From: CADCTB01 sp963768975
GTDB lineage: Bacteria > Actinomycetota > Acidimicrobiia > Acidimicrobiales > AC-14
Assembly: GCA_963768975.1 (NCBI GenBank)
Contig: CAVYKB010000012.1
Coordinates: 1-64,000, forward strand
DNA: 64,000 bases
Direction of reading: 5' to 3'
Below the pieces are notes generated by a model. The model ran no database searches. It saw only the letters and a program-made list of their open reading frames with translations, and was not told the DNA's origin. Every line of letters begins with the position of its first letter. Within the stretch, counting starts at the first letter, position 1. A program made the translations under genes and the position numbers. Shown in pieces: positions 51,102 through 60,548 of the stretch.

Positions 51102-52580
51102 ATGCGAGAGGTGACGGGTGCGGCGGTGGTGGTCGCGGGCGGCGGCCCGACGGGGCTGATGTTGGCTGGCGAGTTGGCGCTGGCCGGGATCGACGTTGTC
51201 ATCGTCGAACGGCGGGTGAGTCAGTTTGTCGATGGATCGCGAGCCGGCGGGCTTCTCTCCCGCACCATCGAGGTCCTCGACCAGCGGGGCATCGCCGAGC
51301 GATTCCTCGAAGCGGGATACGTCGTCCCCACGCACGGGTACGCCGGCATCCCCTTCGACGTCAGCGACTTCCCCACCCGCCACAATTACGTGCTCGCGCT
51401 GTGGCAGAGCCGGTTCGAGCCGATCCTGGCCGATTGGGTCACTGAGCTCGGAGTGCCGGTCCTCCGTGGCCGCGAGGTGGTGGGCCTTGCCCTGGACGAC
51501 GCCGGCGTCGATGTCGAGGTGTCCGATGGATCCTCGCTCCGGGCGGAGTATCTCGTCGGCTGCGACGGGGGCCGCAGCCTGATCCGCAAGGCCGCCGGGA
51601 TCGAGTTCGCCGGGTTGGATCCGTCGACGAGCTGGTTGATCGCCGAGGTCGAGTTCGATGGCGAGCCGGAGCTCGGCATGCGGCCCTCGGGGGGTGGCAT
51701 CGGGCGCATGGGGGACGAAGGGCCGTTCCGGGTCGTGTTCCCGCAAGAGCACTTCGAAGCCGTCAGCGATCCGGGAATGAGCGACCTGCGCAAAGTGCTC
51801 GTCGCCAACTACGGGACGGATTACGGGCTACGCAGCGCCAGCTGGATCTCCCGGTTCACCGACATGGCGCGCCAGGCGGTGTCCTATCGCCGCGGCCGCG
51901 TCCTGCTGGCCGGCGACGCCGCGCACATCCATTCTCCACACGGCGGCCAGGGTCTCAACACCGGTGTCCAGGACGCGGTGAACCTCGGATGGAAGCTGGC
52001 CCAGGTGGTCAACCACACGTCACCCGAGAGCCTGCTGGACACCTACCACGCCGAACGCCATCCGGTCGGCGCCCGGGTGCTGCACAACACCAAGGCGCAG
52101 GTTGCCCTCTCCCGCCCCGACGAACGTCATCAGGCGCTTCGGGACACCATGACGGAGCTCCTGGGCATGGAGGAGCCGCGCCGGCGTATCGGCGCCATGC
52201 TCGCCGGGCTCGACATCCACTACGACCTCGGTGAGGGCCACCCGCTGCTCGGCCGGCGCATGCCCGACCTCGACCTGGAGACCGGGGACGGTCCCACGCG
52301 CGTCTACGCCCTCCTGCACGATGCCCGGCCCGTGCTCCTCAACTTCGGAGATTCCGCCGGCTTCGACGGCGCTCCGTGGGCCGATCGCGTCCGGTTGGTC
52401 GACGCCCGCCACGATGGCGCGTGGGTGCTACCTGTAATCGGCGAGGTCGTCGCAACGCCGGCGGTGCTCATCCGACCCGACGGGCACGTCGCCTGGACCG
52501 GCGACCTGACGGACCCGGAGCTGCCTCGTGCCGTCGAGACCTGGTTCGGCGCCGGCGGTCAGCTGCCCACGACGAACTGA
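51102..52580 (+). CDS. FAD-dependent aromatic monooxygenase, PHBH/Rox-like
   Basis: A 492-residue class A flavoprotein monooxygenase. It has the FAD motif VVVAGGGPTGLMLAGELALA, the DG motif LVGCDGGRSLIRKAAGI, and the GD motif RVLLAGDAAHIHSPHGGQGL followed by NTGVQDAVNLGWKLA. The C-terminal thioredoxin-like domain (RVRLVDARHDGAW, VLIRPDGHVAWTG) is that of phenol hydroxylases and rifampicin monooxygenases. It hydroxylates an aromatic or polyketide substrate with NAD(P)H and oxygen. ATG at 51102 is chosen for AGGGGG seven bases before. It ends against a convergent dioxygenase gene. Confidence 0.9.
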   Translation: MREVTGAAVVVAGGGPTGLMLAGELALAGIDVVIVERRVSQFVDGSRAGGLLSRTIEVLDQRGIAERFLEAGYVVPTHGYAGIPFDVSDFPTRHNYVLALWQSRFEPILADWVTELGVPVLRGREVVGLALDDAGVDVEVSDGSSLRAEYLVGCDGGRSLIRKAAGIEFAGLDPSTSWLIAEVEFDGEPELGMRPSGGGIGRMGDEGPFRVVFPQEHFEAVSDPGMSDLRKVLVANYGTDYGLRSASWISRFTDMARQAVSYRRGRVLLAGDAAHIHSPHGGQGLNTGVQDAVNLGWKLAQVVNHTSPESLLDTYHAERHPVGARVLHNTKAQVALSRPDERHQALRDTMTELLGMEEPRRRIGAMLAGLDIHYDLGEGHPLLGRRMPDLDLETGDGPTRVYALLHDARPVLLNFGDSAGFDGAPWADRVRLVDARHDGAWVLPVIGEVVATPAVLIRPDGHVAWTGDLTDPELPRAVETWFGAGGQLPTTN

Positions 52581-53278
52581 AAAGTCGCGTTTCTCCCGTC
52601 GGCTGCATCGCTGGTGGCCATCTCGAGCTCCTTGCGGTAGATGCCGTCCGACGCGTTGCGCGCCTCGCCGGGGAAGTAGAGCTGGGTGGTCAGCACCCGG
52701 CCGCCGGCGGGCTGGACCTTCACGTGGATATGCCGGGTCCGGCCGGGATAGAGCCCGGGTACCACGGCCTCGAGCCGGTAGCGGCCCTGGGCGTCGGTGA
52801 ACTGGTGGCCGCGGAAGTTGTAGCCCGAGTTGTCGTAGGCGCCGGCGGCGTCGGCCTGCCAAAAGTCGACGAGCGCCCGGGCCACGGGCTTGCAGTCGGT
52901 GGTCACCACGGTGCCGGTCAGCAGGATCTTGGTGCCGGAGGCGCTTCCCCGGATGTTCGTCCGCTCCGGTGAGCTGGTCTTGAAGAAGGGCCCCTCGGTC
53001 TGGGCCAGCGTGACGTCGTCGTCGTCGGCGCACTCGGGAGTGGGGGCAAGGGTCGTGGCCGGCGCCGCCGTAGTGGCGGGCGCCCCAGTGGTGGTTGGGG
53101 TGGCCGCCGGCGCGGTGGTCGAGGGCGTGGCGGTCGACGCAGCCTGGGCGGCGGGTGCGGCCTCGTCGTTGCCGCCGTTGCGCCCGCAGGCGGCCAGCAC
53201 GGCGGCGGCGGCGGCGCCCAGGCCGCCCAGGACGACGCGACGGCGGGAGAGGTCGGTGGGATCTTCGTTGTCGGTCAT
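52559..53278 (-). CDS. exported intradiol dioxygenase-like lipoprotein
   Basis: A 239-residue protein related to protocatechuate/catechol intradiol dioxygenases. A twin-arginine signal (LSRRRVVLGGLGAAAAAV) ends in a lipobox LAAC. A Ser/Thr/Ala/Pro-rich spacer of about 45 residues leads to the catalytic domain, with TEGPFFK, Tyr ligands in AYDNSGYNFRGHQF and GLYPGRTRHIH, and two His ligands in the latter. The iron site looks complete, so ring cleavage outside the membrane is possible. ATG overlaps the SoxR stop by four bases. It overlaps the convergent monooxygenase end by 22 bases. Confidence 0.88.
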   Translation of the reverse strand: MTDNEDPTDLSRRRVVLGGLGAAAAAVLAACGRNGGNDEAAPAAQAASTATPSTTAPAATPTTTGAPATTAAPATTLAPTPECADDDDVTLAQTEGPFFKTSSPERTNIRGSASGTKILLTGTVVTTDCKPVARALVDFWQADAAGAYDNSGYNFRGHQFTDAQGRYRLEAVVPGLYPGRTRHIHVKVQPAGGRVLTTQLYFPGEARNASDGIYRKELEMATSDAADGRNATFQFVVGS

Positions 53279-53766
53279 GGAACGATCGTCGCCCTTTTCG
53301 CTGGGAGCTTGCTGGGAGCGGCCCGGGGATCATCGCCCAAGAGGTAGCGAGGGCCCGGGCCGTGGGTACCGGCCCGGTCGCCGGGGTTCCGCAACCGGCA
53401 CTTCTCCAGTGACAGGCAGCCGCAGCCGATGCAGGAGTCGAGCTCGTCCCGCAGTCCTTCCAGAAGGCGGATGCGCTCGTCGAGCATGGGACGCCACTCC
53501 CTGGACAACCGCTTCCAGTCCGCAGGGCTCAACGCTCCGTCGTCGGGAAGGGTCTGGAGGGCCATACCGATCTCTTCCAGGGCGAGACCCACGCGCTGGG
53601 CTACCTGGATGAAAGCCACCCGCCGCAGTACGGCCCGGGAATACCGGCGCTGGCCGCCCACGGACCGCTCCGCGGTGATCAGCCCCCGATCCTCGTAGAA
53701 GCGCAGCGCCGACACCCGTACGCCGGCCCGGGCGGCGACGGCTCCGATGGAGAGCTCCTCGTCCAC
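53275..53766 (-). CDS. soxR: SoxR-type redox-sensing regulator
   Basis: A 163-residue MerR-family regulator with a [2Fe-2S] cluster. The HTH is LSIGAVAARAGVRVSALRFY and the wing GGQRRYSR. The cluster motif C-x2-C-x-C-x5-C is complete at Cys112, 115, 117 and 123 (CIGCGCLSLEKC). Oxidation by redox-active compounds should switch on its target promoter. GTG at 53766 is preferred to the TTG at 53784 because the promoter -10 ends six bases before it. The target is its own operon with the dioxygenase. Confidence 0.93.
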   Translation of the reverse strand: MDEELSIGAVAARAGVRVSALRFYEDRGLITAERSVGGQRRYSRAVLRRVAFIQVAQRVGLALEEIGMALQTLPDDGALSPADWKRLSREWRPMLDERIRLLEGLRDELDSCIGCGCLSLEKCRLRNPGDRAGTHGPGPRYLLGDDPRAAPSKLPAKRATIVP

Positions 53767-53772
53767 GGCCCG

Positions 53773-53802
53773 AGAGTACCTCAAGATCTGGTTGAGGTTC
53801 AG
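53773..53802 (-). promoter_or_regulatory. SoxR box within the soxR promoter
   Basis: ACCTCAA-GATCTGG-TTGAGGT (53778-53798) is an inverted repeat nearly identical to the CCTCAA...TTGAGG SoxR box. Reading the minus strand it lies between CTGAAC (-35, 53802-53797) and TACTCT (-10, 53778-53773), spaced 18 bases, the long spacing of MerR-type promoters. The transcript would begin at or next to the GTG, that is leaderless. Confidence 0.8.
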
Positions 53803-53971
53803 ACATGGGAAGGTGTAGCTCGATCAGGCCACGGGTAGGCCGTTGGGGGAGTGGCGCGCGTCCGCGTCCAAGGCGTGCGAGCGGGCGGTGCCTACGGACC
53901 AGGCCAGGAGGCCATGCCTATGGAGTTTGACGACGCTTCGCGCCGCGGCTGCGAGGGGGGAGAGCGGGCGA

Positions 53972-56900
53972 ATGCCTGACCCTTTCGCGGCCTCCGCACC
54001 GAAATCGACGCCCGCCTCTCTCCTCGACGGGAACCCCGGCCGCCCGGGATTCCTGTTCCACGACGCGCACAACCAGCCCGTCCACCGGGCCGCACCCGGG
54101 CTCCTCGGCCTCATCGAAGCACGCCTCGTCATCGAACGGTGGCGGCCGCAAAGCCTGGAGTGGCTCGACGGCACGGAGCACTTCTTCAACCACGTCGTCG
54201 CCGAGTTCGACGGCGTCGCTGCCTTCGGGCCTCCCCGCCGCGAGCTCGAGGCTCTTCGTCGCCTGGACGCCCCGTGGCCGGCCCGTAACGCATTTCTCTT
54301 CCGGTACCTCGACGCACTCGCCCGGGGTATCGAGCGTGAGGCGTGGACGAAGGTCGCCCGGGGCTCGTCGCTCCCTGGCGGCGCCGGCGACCACGACCTG
54401 AACGGCGTGTGGACGGCCCGGTACCGCGCCGGAGACGAGTGGACCGAGCGGCCGGTGACGCTGCCCGTCAACTGGGAACTGCTGCCGGGCATCGACGACT
54501 ACGCCGGCACGATGCGCTTCACCAGGACCTTCCGGGGCCCCGACCGGAGCGACATCGCGTCCGTGACCCTGCGCTTCTGCGGGGTCGACTACTTCGCCGA
54601 CGTCTGGCTCAACGGCTATCACCTCGGCGGCCACGATGGGTACTTCGGCGAGTTCTCCTTCGACGTGGGGTCGTACCTGCGCGACGACCTCAATGTGCTG
54701 CGGGTGGCCGTTACCTCGCCCAACGACCCGTCGGGGCCCGGAACCCATGTCACCTCCGGCTGGCACGACTTCTCTCCCGCCTCGGCGTTCCCCAACCGCA
54801 AGACCCTCGTAAAGGGCACGCTCGGCCACCACGACGCCAAGCGGGGCGGCGCATGGAGCTCCATCACCAGCCAGGATGGCAACACCGGCGGCATCTGGGA
54901 TGACGTCGTGCTCAGCGTGCGCAGCCCCCTCCACCTCGACCCTTCGAGCCTCCGGGTCGCGACGCTATCGACGTCGCCGGTGCGTGGGTCCGACGCCGCC
55001 CGGGTGGCGACGCGAACCAACCTCAGGATCGCGAATCGCAGCGGCCGTACCGTGCCTGCCAGCGTGCGTCTCCGCTACGAGCCCGCCAACTTCGAGGGCG
55101 ACGGCCACGAGTTGGTGAAGGCGACCCGGCTGGCGCCCGGCGACAACGAGGTCACCGTGGCCGGCACACTCTCGGCGGTGCAGCTGTGGCACCCGGCCGA
55201 CCACGGCTTCCCGCACCTCTACCGGGTGACGGCGGTGCTCGAGGCCGAGGGCGGCGTGCAGGACCAGACCGTCGTCGAGACCGGCTTCCGGACCCTCGGC
55301 GTCACGCCGATCGGCGAGTCGACGGGCACGGATGGGGCATTCGTCGTCAACGGCCGTGAGGTGTTCGTGCGGGGCACCAACCTGCTCCCGACGTACTGGC
55401 TCAGCGAGTACTCCCCCGAGCGCGTCAACCGGGACTTCGAGATGCTGCGGGCCGCCGGCTTCAACGCTGTGCTGGTCCACAACCTCGTGGCGCCCCGGCA
55501 CTTCTACGCCGGCGCGAACCGCCACGGCTTCCTCGTCGTGCAGATGTTCCCGCTGCAGTGGTCCTACGACCAGTCTCCCGAGATGGTGGAGCGAATGACC
55601 GCCCAGGTGCGATCGATGGCGGGCCGGCTCTTCAACGAGCCGTCGGTGGTGTCGTACGAGGCCCACAACGAGCCCGACATGCGGACGTTCGAGGACATCG
55701 ACAACCGCTTCTTCGACTTCGACCTGCACGCCACGCTGCGGGACGCCGACCCCACCCGCTGGAGCACTACCTTCTCCAGCGGCAACCACGCCTACCCGGG
55801 CCAGTTCTACCCGCTGCGTGATGACAACGGCTTCGCCACGCTCCCGGCGCGCTTCCTGGAGGAGGACTTCGCCGGCCGGCGCATCTCCCGCCACCGCAAC
55901 ATGCCGACGGAGTTCGGCATCCAGGCCATGCCCAACGTCGACCTCATGCGCGAGATTGTCGCCGAGGAGCGGGTCCGCTCAGTGGTGGAGCGCATCCGCA
56001 ACGACCCCAAGTGGCGGGCGAGCGGCGCCGACACGGCCGGGGGCGCCAGCAAAGCCCTCGATCAGGCCATCCAGGTGCTGGGCCGGGGCAGCTGGTCGCG
56101 CGTGCTGAAGACCTTCGACTGGTCCCTGCTCTGGCAGCTCCCCGAGCTCACTGAGCGCATCCGCCGGCTGGAGCAGGCCCCGGCCACCGATGCCAGCGAG
56201 GTCGAGCTTGCGTCGTCGCGACTGGCCCTGCTGCTGCTCGACGTCCTGCACTACGGCGGATTCAAGGGCGAGAATTTCTGGTTCGGCCACTGGAAGCCGG
56301 CCTCGACGCTCGACGGCTTCGTCGCCTCTGGGCAGGCCCGCCAGTACCGCCTTCACAAGGACGCCATTGAGCACTACCTCAACGCCGGCGTCACCGGGCC
56401 CATCGTCGGCTACTTCAGCTTCATGTTCCGTGACGCCGACTGGGAGGCGCCGACGTGGGGCGTCGTCGATGCGGCCTGGGTGCCGAAGAAGGCTTACCGG
56501 GCCTACGTCGAGAGCAACCACCCGGTCCGGGTCTCCCTGCCGCAGGCGCTGCGCGCCCCGGTGAAGTTCCCCGGCGACCCCTGGCTGGCCACCGCTCCCG
56601 ACGATCGCGACCGCTTCGTGGACGCACCGTGGGCTGGCGCCGAGGTCGTCGTTGCCAACGACACCGCGCGGACGCTGCCCGGCGCCTCCGTGGAGCTGTG
56701 GGTGGAGGACGTCGGCGGTACTCGCCTCGACGTGCTCGACGCCACATTGACCGTCGACCTGCCCGCCGGCGGCGGCGCCGTGCTCGACGCTCCCGCGGCG
56801 GCGTTGCCGCGTGACCTGCCCTGCGGCATGTACTTCCTGAAGGCCCGAGTGGCCTCCGCCGGCGGAGATGTCGGGTCTACCAACTCCTATGAGATCCTCG

Positions 56901-57400
56901 TGCCCGACATTGGGTTCGCCTGGCTCGACATCCTGCCTACCGCCGAGGTGGCCGCCTTGCTCGACGGCGCCGCCGGCGTCGAGGGGTTCCACTTCTGGCA
57001 CGCCGGCGCCGTCACCCACCGAGCCGCCGCCGGCCTGCGAGGCCTGCTCGCCGGGTGGAACCGGGTGATCGCTCTCGGGACCGACCAGTACGAGACGATC
57101 CAGGGCGAGCACCTCTTCCGGCACCTGGTGAGCGAGTTCGCCGGGGTCGCCGGCGCCGGCCACCTGCTCGACGACGTGTGGACGCTCCGCTCCGAGGTCG
57201 TCTCGCCGGAGGTCAAAACCCGCAACCTGCTGCGCTCTATCGAGCTGCTGGTCCCGCGCGCCGAGGCGATCGTGTCGAACGCGCGCCGGCGCCCGACAAA
57301 GCGAGCCGCCAAGCCCGCAGCCTCCGGACCCCAGATTCCGGCGGCGCCCCAGTTCGCCGCAGTCGGCCGCGAAGTGAAGTCGACGCGCCGCAACCCGTGA
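53972..57400 (+). CDS. GH2-like glycoside hydrolase with repeated flanking domain
   Basis: A 1142-residue enzyme. The centre (about 140-860) follows the GH2 plan: a jelly-roll sugar-binding domain (FCGVDYFADVWLNGYHLGGH), Ig-like domain, and TIM barrel with the acid/base Glu567 in AHNEPD and the nucleophile Glu647 in MPTEFGIQ. This fits retaining exo-glycosidases such as beta-mannosidase or exo-glucosaminidase. Residues 38-82 and 1016-1059 are copies of an unknown motif (HRAAPGLLGL..EHFFNHVVAEFDGV and HRAAAGLRGL..EHLFRHLVSEFAGV). The C-terminus is basic and proline-rich. No signal peptide is visible. The start ATG is set by a preceding purine-rich stretch. Confidence 0.85.
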   Translation: MPDPFAASAPKSTPASLLDGNPGRPGFLFHDAHNQPVHRAAPGLLGLIEARLVIERWRPQSLEWLDGTEHFFNHVVAEFDGVAAFGPPRRELEALRRLDAPWPARNAFLFRYLDALARGIEREAWTKVARGSSLPGGAGDHDLNGVWTARYRAGDEWTERPVTLPVNWELLPGIDDYAGTMRFTRTFRGPDRSDIASVTLRFCGVDYFADVWLNGYHLGGHDGYFGEFSFDVGSYLRDDLNVLRVAVTSPNDPSGPGTHVTSGWHDFSPASAFPNRKTLVKGTLGHHDAKRGGAWSSITSQDGNTGGIWDDVVLSVRSPLHLDPSSLRVATLSTSPVRGSDAARVATRTNLRIANRSGRTVPASVRLRYEPANFEGDGHELVKATRLAPGDNEVTVAGTLSAVQLWHPADHGFPHLYRVTAVLEAEGGVQDQTVVETGFRTLGVTPIGESTGTDGAFVVNGREVFVRGTNLLPTYWLSEYSPERVNRDFEMLRAAGFNAVLVHNLVAPRHFYAGANRHGFLVVQMFPLQWSYDQSPEMVERMTAQVRSMAGRLFNEPSVVSYEAHNEPDMRTFEDIDNRFFDFDLHATLRDADPTRWSTTFSSGNHAYPGQFYPLRDDNGFATLPARFLEEDFAGRRISRHRNMPTEFGIQAMPNVDLMREIVAEERVRSVVERIRNDPKWRASGADTAGGASKALDQAIQVLGRGSWSRVLKTFDWSLLWQLPELTERIRRLEQAPATDASEVELASSRLALLLLDVLHYGGFKGENFWFGHWKPASTLDGFVASGQARQYRLHKDAIEHYLNAGVTGPIVGYFSFMFRDADWEAPTWGVVDAAWVPKKAYRAYVESNHPVRVSLPQALRAPVKFPGDPWLATAPDDRDRFVDAPWAGAEVVVANDTARTLPGASVELWVEDVGGTRLDVLDATLTVDLPAGGGAVLDAPAAALPRDLPCGMYFLKARVASAGGDVGSTNSYEILVPDIGFAWLDILPTAEVAALLDGAAGVEGFHFWHAGAVTHRAAAGLRGLLAGWNRVIALGTDQYETIQGEHLFRHLVSEFAGVAGAGHLLDDVWTLRSEVVSPEVKTRNLLRSIELLVPRAEAIVSNARRRPTKRAAKPAASGPQIPAAPQFAAVGREVKSTRRNP

Positions 57401-57452
57401 CCGGCCCAGGAGGCCGGTCCGGCAGACATTCAGCACGCATCCAGGAGGAAAC

Positions 57453-60400
57453 GTGAAAAGCAACGGTTCCGTGCAGTCACTCGAGACATTCGACAGCGGA
57501 GTGATCAAGGGCGTGGTGAGCCAGGCCAGGGCATGGGTGGCGCGCGAGCGCGCTGCTGGCACGCTGGTCGGCGAGGAGACGCTGTGGCGGGAGGCCTTCG
57601 GGGCCTACCTGGAGATCGTCGATCGGGTCGACGAGGCGCACCGGCCGGCGGCGTGGGCATGCATCGCCTCGGCGCTGGTCTTCGGCACCGGCAAGGTGCC
57701 CCTCAACCAGAAGGCCGCCGCCCGCGAGGCGTGCGACGCAATTCGGACAGCGGTCGGGCTCGACGTCGGGTCCCTGAGCCGCGAGCTGGAAGACATCGCC
57801 GTCGAGCACGACGTCGACCCCGGCCGCCTGCGCGGGTTGCTGGCCCCCGGCATCAGCTATCCGTGGCTCTTCCCAAGGGCGCTGTGGACCCGCGACACCG
57901 TCGCCCGCAGCCTCGAGGCCATGCTCGCCCCCCTGGAGTGGGCGCCCGCATGGCCGGCCCCCGACGCGGCATGGCTGGCCGAGCACGGCCTACGGCGCTC
58001 CTCGGCAGACTTCCTGTCCGCCTTGGAGGCGCGCGCCCCGACTTCGTCACTGCTTCGGCGCAGCCTGGGAGCCATCCGGGCGTTCGTGGCCCAGGTGGAC
58101 GGTGAGGGGAAGGACGCCGGTGTCATCGAGACCCACGCCTTCATCGCCGCCCTGTCCGGCTACGGCCTTGGAGAGGGCGAGGTCGCCCAGTACCGCCGGG
58201 AGCTGCTCGGGCTCCAGGAGGCGGTGGTGCTGGTTCGTTCGTTCCAGCTCTACCAGCGGGCTGAGGGCCTCGTCGCCCTCGCCCGCGACCTGGAGGAGAC
58301 CGACCCCCAGGTCGCGGTCGACTTCCTGGAGAAGGCTACGGCCATCTACAAGCGGCTGGCCGTGGCCCAGCAGTACCCGGAGCGGCTACTCGAACGCCAG
58401 CAGCAGGTCTGGCGCATGGTCGAGGACTGCCGGGCCGATCTCGGCATCGCCGGCGTCCGCCGGTCGCCACACGTCCTGCTCGTCGGCACCTTCCATTCCC
58501 CCACCGACCTCCAGCGCCTCCTGCTGAGCGTCACCCATGAGCTCCAGGGATTCGCCTACGGGCGGCCGGTCCACGTTGTCATCAGCGACGACAGCACGGG
58601 CGAGGCGCGGGCCCGCAACGAAGAGGTCTACGCCGAGGCGGCCCGGTCCGGGCTGCGCATTTCGGAGTGGTCGCTGGAGCGGAGGAACGCGTTCCTGGGC
58701 CGGCTCAACCACGAGGTGTTCGCCGACGAGCCCTTCGACGTGCGGGATCTGGCCGGCGTGGCCAAGCCTGGCGAGAAGGGCATCCCCTACGGGCGGCTAC
58801 GCAACTTCCTGCGGCTCGCCGGCCTGGTGGAGCTGCGCGAGTACGGGCTCGAGAACCCGGTCTTCACCTGGCTCGACCAGGACAACGAGCTGGGTGCCCT
58901 CGTCCTCACCCGGGCCGGCACGCTGTCGAAGCGCCACGTCTTCAACTACTTCGATCAGAAGAGCGACATCTTCGCCGACCCCAAGGTGCTCGTGGGCGGC
59001 GGCGGCTACACCAACGACGCCCTCGAGGGCGTCGAGAAGTTCTGGGTGGCGTGGGGCATCATGCACACCACGCTCGGGTTGGCCCGGGAGCACGCCCCGC
59101 AGGCGCCGGCGGTCCTGTCGTCCAAGGCCGACATCACCCGGTTCCGGCCCTGGGACCAGCCGGACACGCTGGAGCGCCTGCCGCGCGAGGGCGAGGACGT
59201 GGAAACCATGGCCGACCAGTTCATGCTGCTGGTCAACACCCTGGTCGGCACGTTCCGTGGCAAGTACGACAACCAGGTGCAGATCTACCACCCGTGGAGC
59301 TACGGCGAGGTGGTGCCGGGGGAGGAGCGCCTGGTGGAGGAGATGCGGGCGTTCGCCGGCATGCCGGGGGGCAACACCAGCTTCGGCACCAAGGTGTTGG
59401 CCAGCCCCATCCCCTTCCTGACCGTATGCGGCCGGGGCGAGGACATCTTCCACCTCTGGCAGCTCGAGGCGGCGCACGGCCCGGGCTCGACCTACCTGAC
59501 CCACTCGCCGGTCCTGCACACCCGCAACGTGAAGGCGGGCCGGGGGAACCTGATGTCGGAGATCGTCAACTCCTTCAACGGGCGCATTTTCCGGGAGCCG
59601 CCCTACCTCTGGGCCGCGTTGTCGTCGCTGTACAGCGGCGAGCCGATGGCCGACGTGGAGATCGAGACGGCCGAGCGCATCGACGGCCTGCAGGCCGAGG
59701 CCAAGGCCAGCATGAGCGCAGTCAGTGGCCTGGCCGAGGCGCTGGCGCCCTTCGTCGACGAGAGCGGCGAGTTCTGGTGGGTGGCCCAGGCCCGCGAGGA
59801 TCCGCGCTGCGCCGAGGTGCTCGAGACTCTCCGGGGAGTGGTGGAGGAGTTCAAGGATGTCGAGAAGTACCACCGCATGGCCGACGAGCAGCTACTCACG
59901 CTCGGCGACGTCCAGGAGCTGACCGCCGAGTTCATGGCCGCCTACCCGCACTGGGAGACGTTGGTCGAGCGCGTGGGCGGACTGGGCTTGGCCCTGGGCG
60001 CGGAGGAGACGTCGAAGCTGGCTCGCACCCGGCCGCTGGAGAACTACGGGTCGCCGATGCGGGCTGAGGCGGCCCGGGCCGGCGCCGTGAGTGGGCGTTC
60101 GCGGGCCACGGAGCCGTCGGTCCTCGGCGAGCCCGTGGCCGACATGCCGTGGCAGGAGGCGCTCACGTCCGCGCTGCTCCTGTTCCGGCGCTACGAGCAG
60201 GGCGTGGCCGAGCAGGGCGCATCACTGACGTGGGACGGCCGGGTGCGGCGGCTGCAGGCGGTCTACGACCACTACTGCGCCGGCCTCGACGACCCGCCTC
60301 GGTTCCTGTGGGCCCGGCTGTTCCGGGACGCCCTGTTCGTGCCGCACTCGGCGCCGTACCGGGCGCTCACCGAGCTGCTCGACGCCACAGATGAGGGGGT

Positions 60401-60485
60401 GGACATCGACCACCTGGCCGACGCGTACGAGGTCGACCGAGAGGTGCTGATCGTGGCGGCGCGGGGGGTGGCGGTGCCGGCTTAG
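57453..60485 (+). CDS. 1010-residue protein with GT-A-like domain, function unknown
   Basis: A large cytosolic protein that I cannot place in a named family. Residues 1-330 are helical. A Rossmann-like region follows (HVLLVGTFHSPTDLQRLLLS, VHVVISDDSTGEARARNEEV at 373-392), then FTWLDQDNELGALVL with D-Q-D-N-E at 475-479. These resemble the nucleotide-sugar and DxD sites of GT-A glycosyltransferases. The part from 480 to 760 has conserved-looking loops (FNYFDQKSDIFADPKVLVGG, GMPGGNTSFGTKVLA, TYLTHSPVLHTRNVKAGRGN). The C-terminal 250 residues are helical. GTG at 57453 has AGGAGG four bases upstream. It lies 52 bases after the GH2 gene. Confidence 0.75.
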   Translation: MKSNGSVQSLETFDSGVIKGVVSQARAWVARERAAGTLVGEETLWREAFGAYLEIVDRVDEAHRPAAWACIASALVFGTGKVPLNQKAAAREACDAIRTAVGLDVGSLSRELEDIAVEHDVDPGRLRGLLAPGISYPWLFPRALWTRDTVARSLEAMLAPLEWAPAWPAPDAAWLAEHGLRRSSADFLSALEARAPTSSLLRRSLGAIRAFVAQVDGEGKDAGVIETHAFIAALSGYGLGEGEVAQYRRELLGLQEAVVLVRSFQLYQRAEGLVALARDLEETDPQVAVDFLEKATAIYKRLAVAQQYPERLLERQQQVWRMVEDCRADLGIAGVRRSPHVLLVGTFHSPTDLQRLLLSVTHELQGFAYGRPVHVVISDDSTGEARARNEEVYAEAARSGLRISEWSLERRNAFLGRLNHEVFADEPFDVRDLAGVAKPGEKGIPYGRLRNFLRLAGLVELREYGLENPVFTWLDQDNELGALVLTRAGTLSKRHVFNYFDQKSDIFADPKVLVGGGGYTNDALEGVEKFWVAWGIMHTTLGLAREHAPQAPAVLSSKADITRFRPWDQPDTLERLPREGEDVETMADQFMLLVNTLVGTFRGKYDNQVQIYHPWSYGEVVPGEERLVEEMRAFAGMPGGNTSFGTKVLASPIPFLTVCGRGEDIFHLWQLEAAHGPGSTYLTHSPVLHTRNVKAGRGNLMSEIVNSFNGRIFREPPYLWAALSSLYSGEPMADVEIETAERIDGLQAEAKASMSAVSGLAEALAPFVDESGEFWWVAQAREDPRCAEVLETLRGVVEEFKDVEKYHRMADEQLLTLGDVQELTAEFMAAYPHWETLVERVGGLGLALGAEETSKLARTRPLENYGSPMRAEAARAGAVSGRSRATEPSVLGEPVADMPWQEALTSALLLFRRYEQGVAEQGASLTWDGRVRRLQAVYDHYCAGLDDPPRFLWARLFRDALFVPHSAPYRALTELLDATDEGVDIDHLADAYEVDREVLIVAARGVAVPA

Positions 60486-60548
60486 CGCAGCCCCCCTGAC
60501 CTCGTTGCGGGGCGGTACCCTCGACGGCGGCACCCGCCGGCGACTCCC

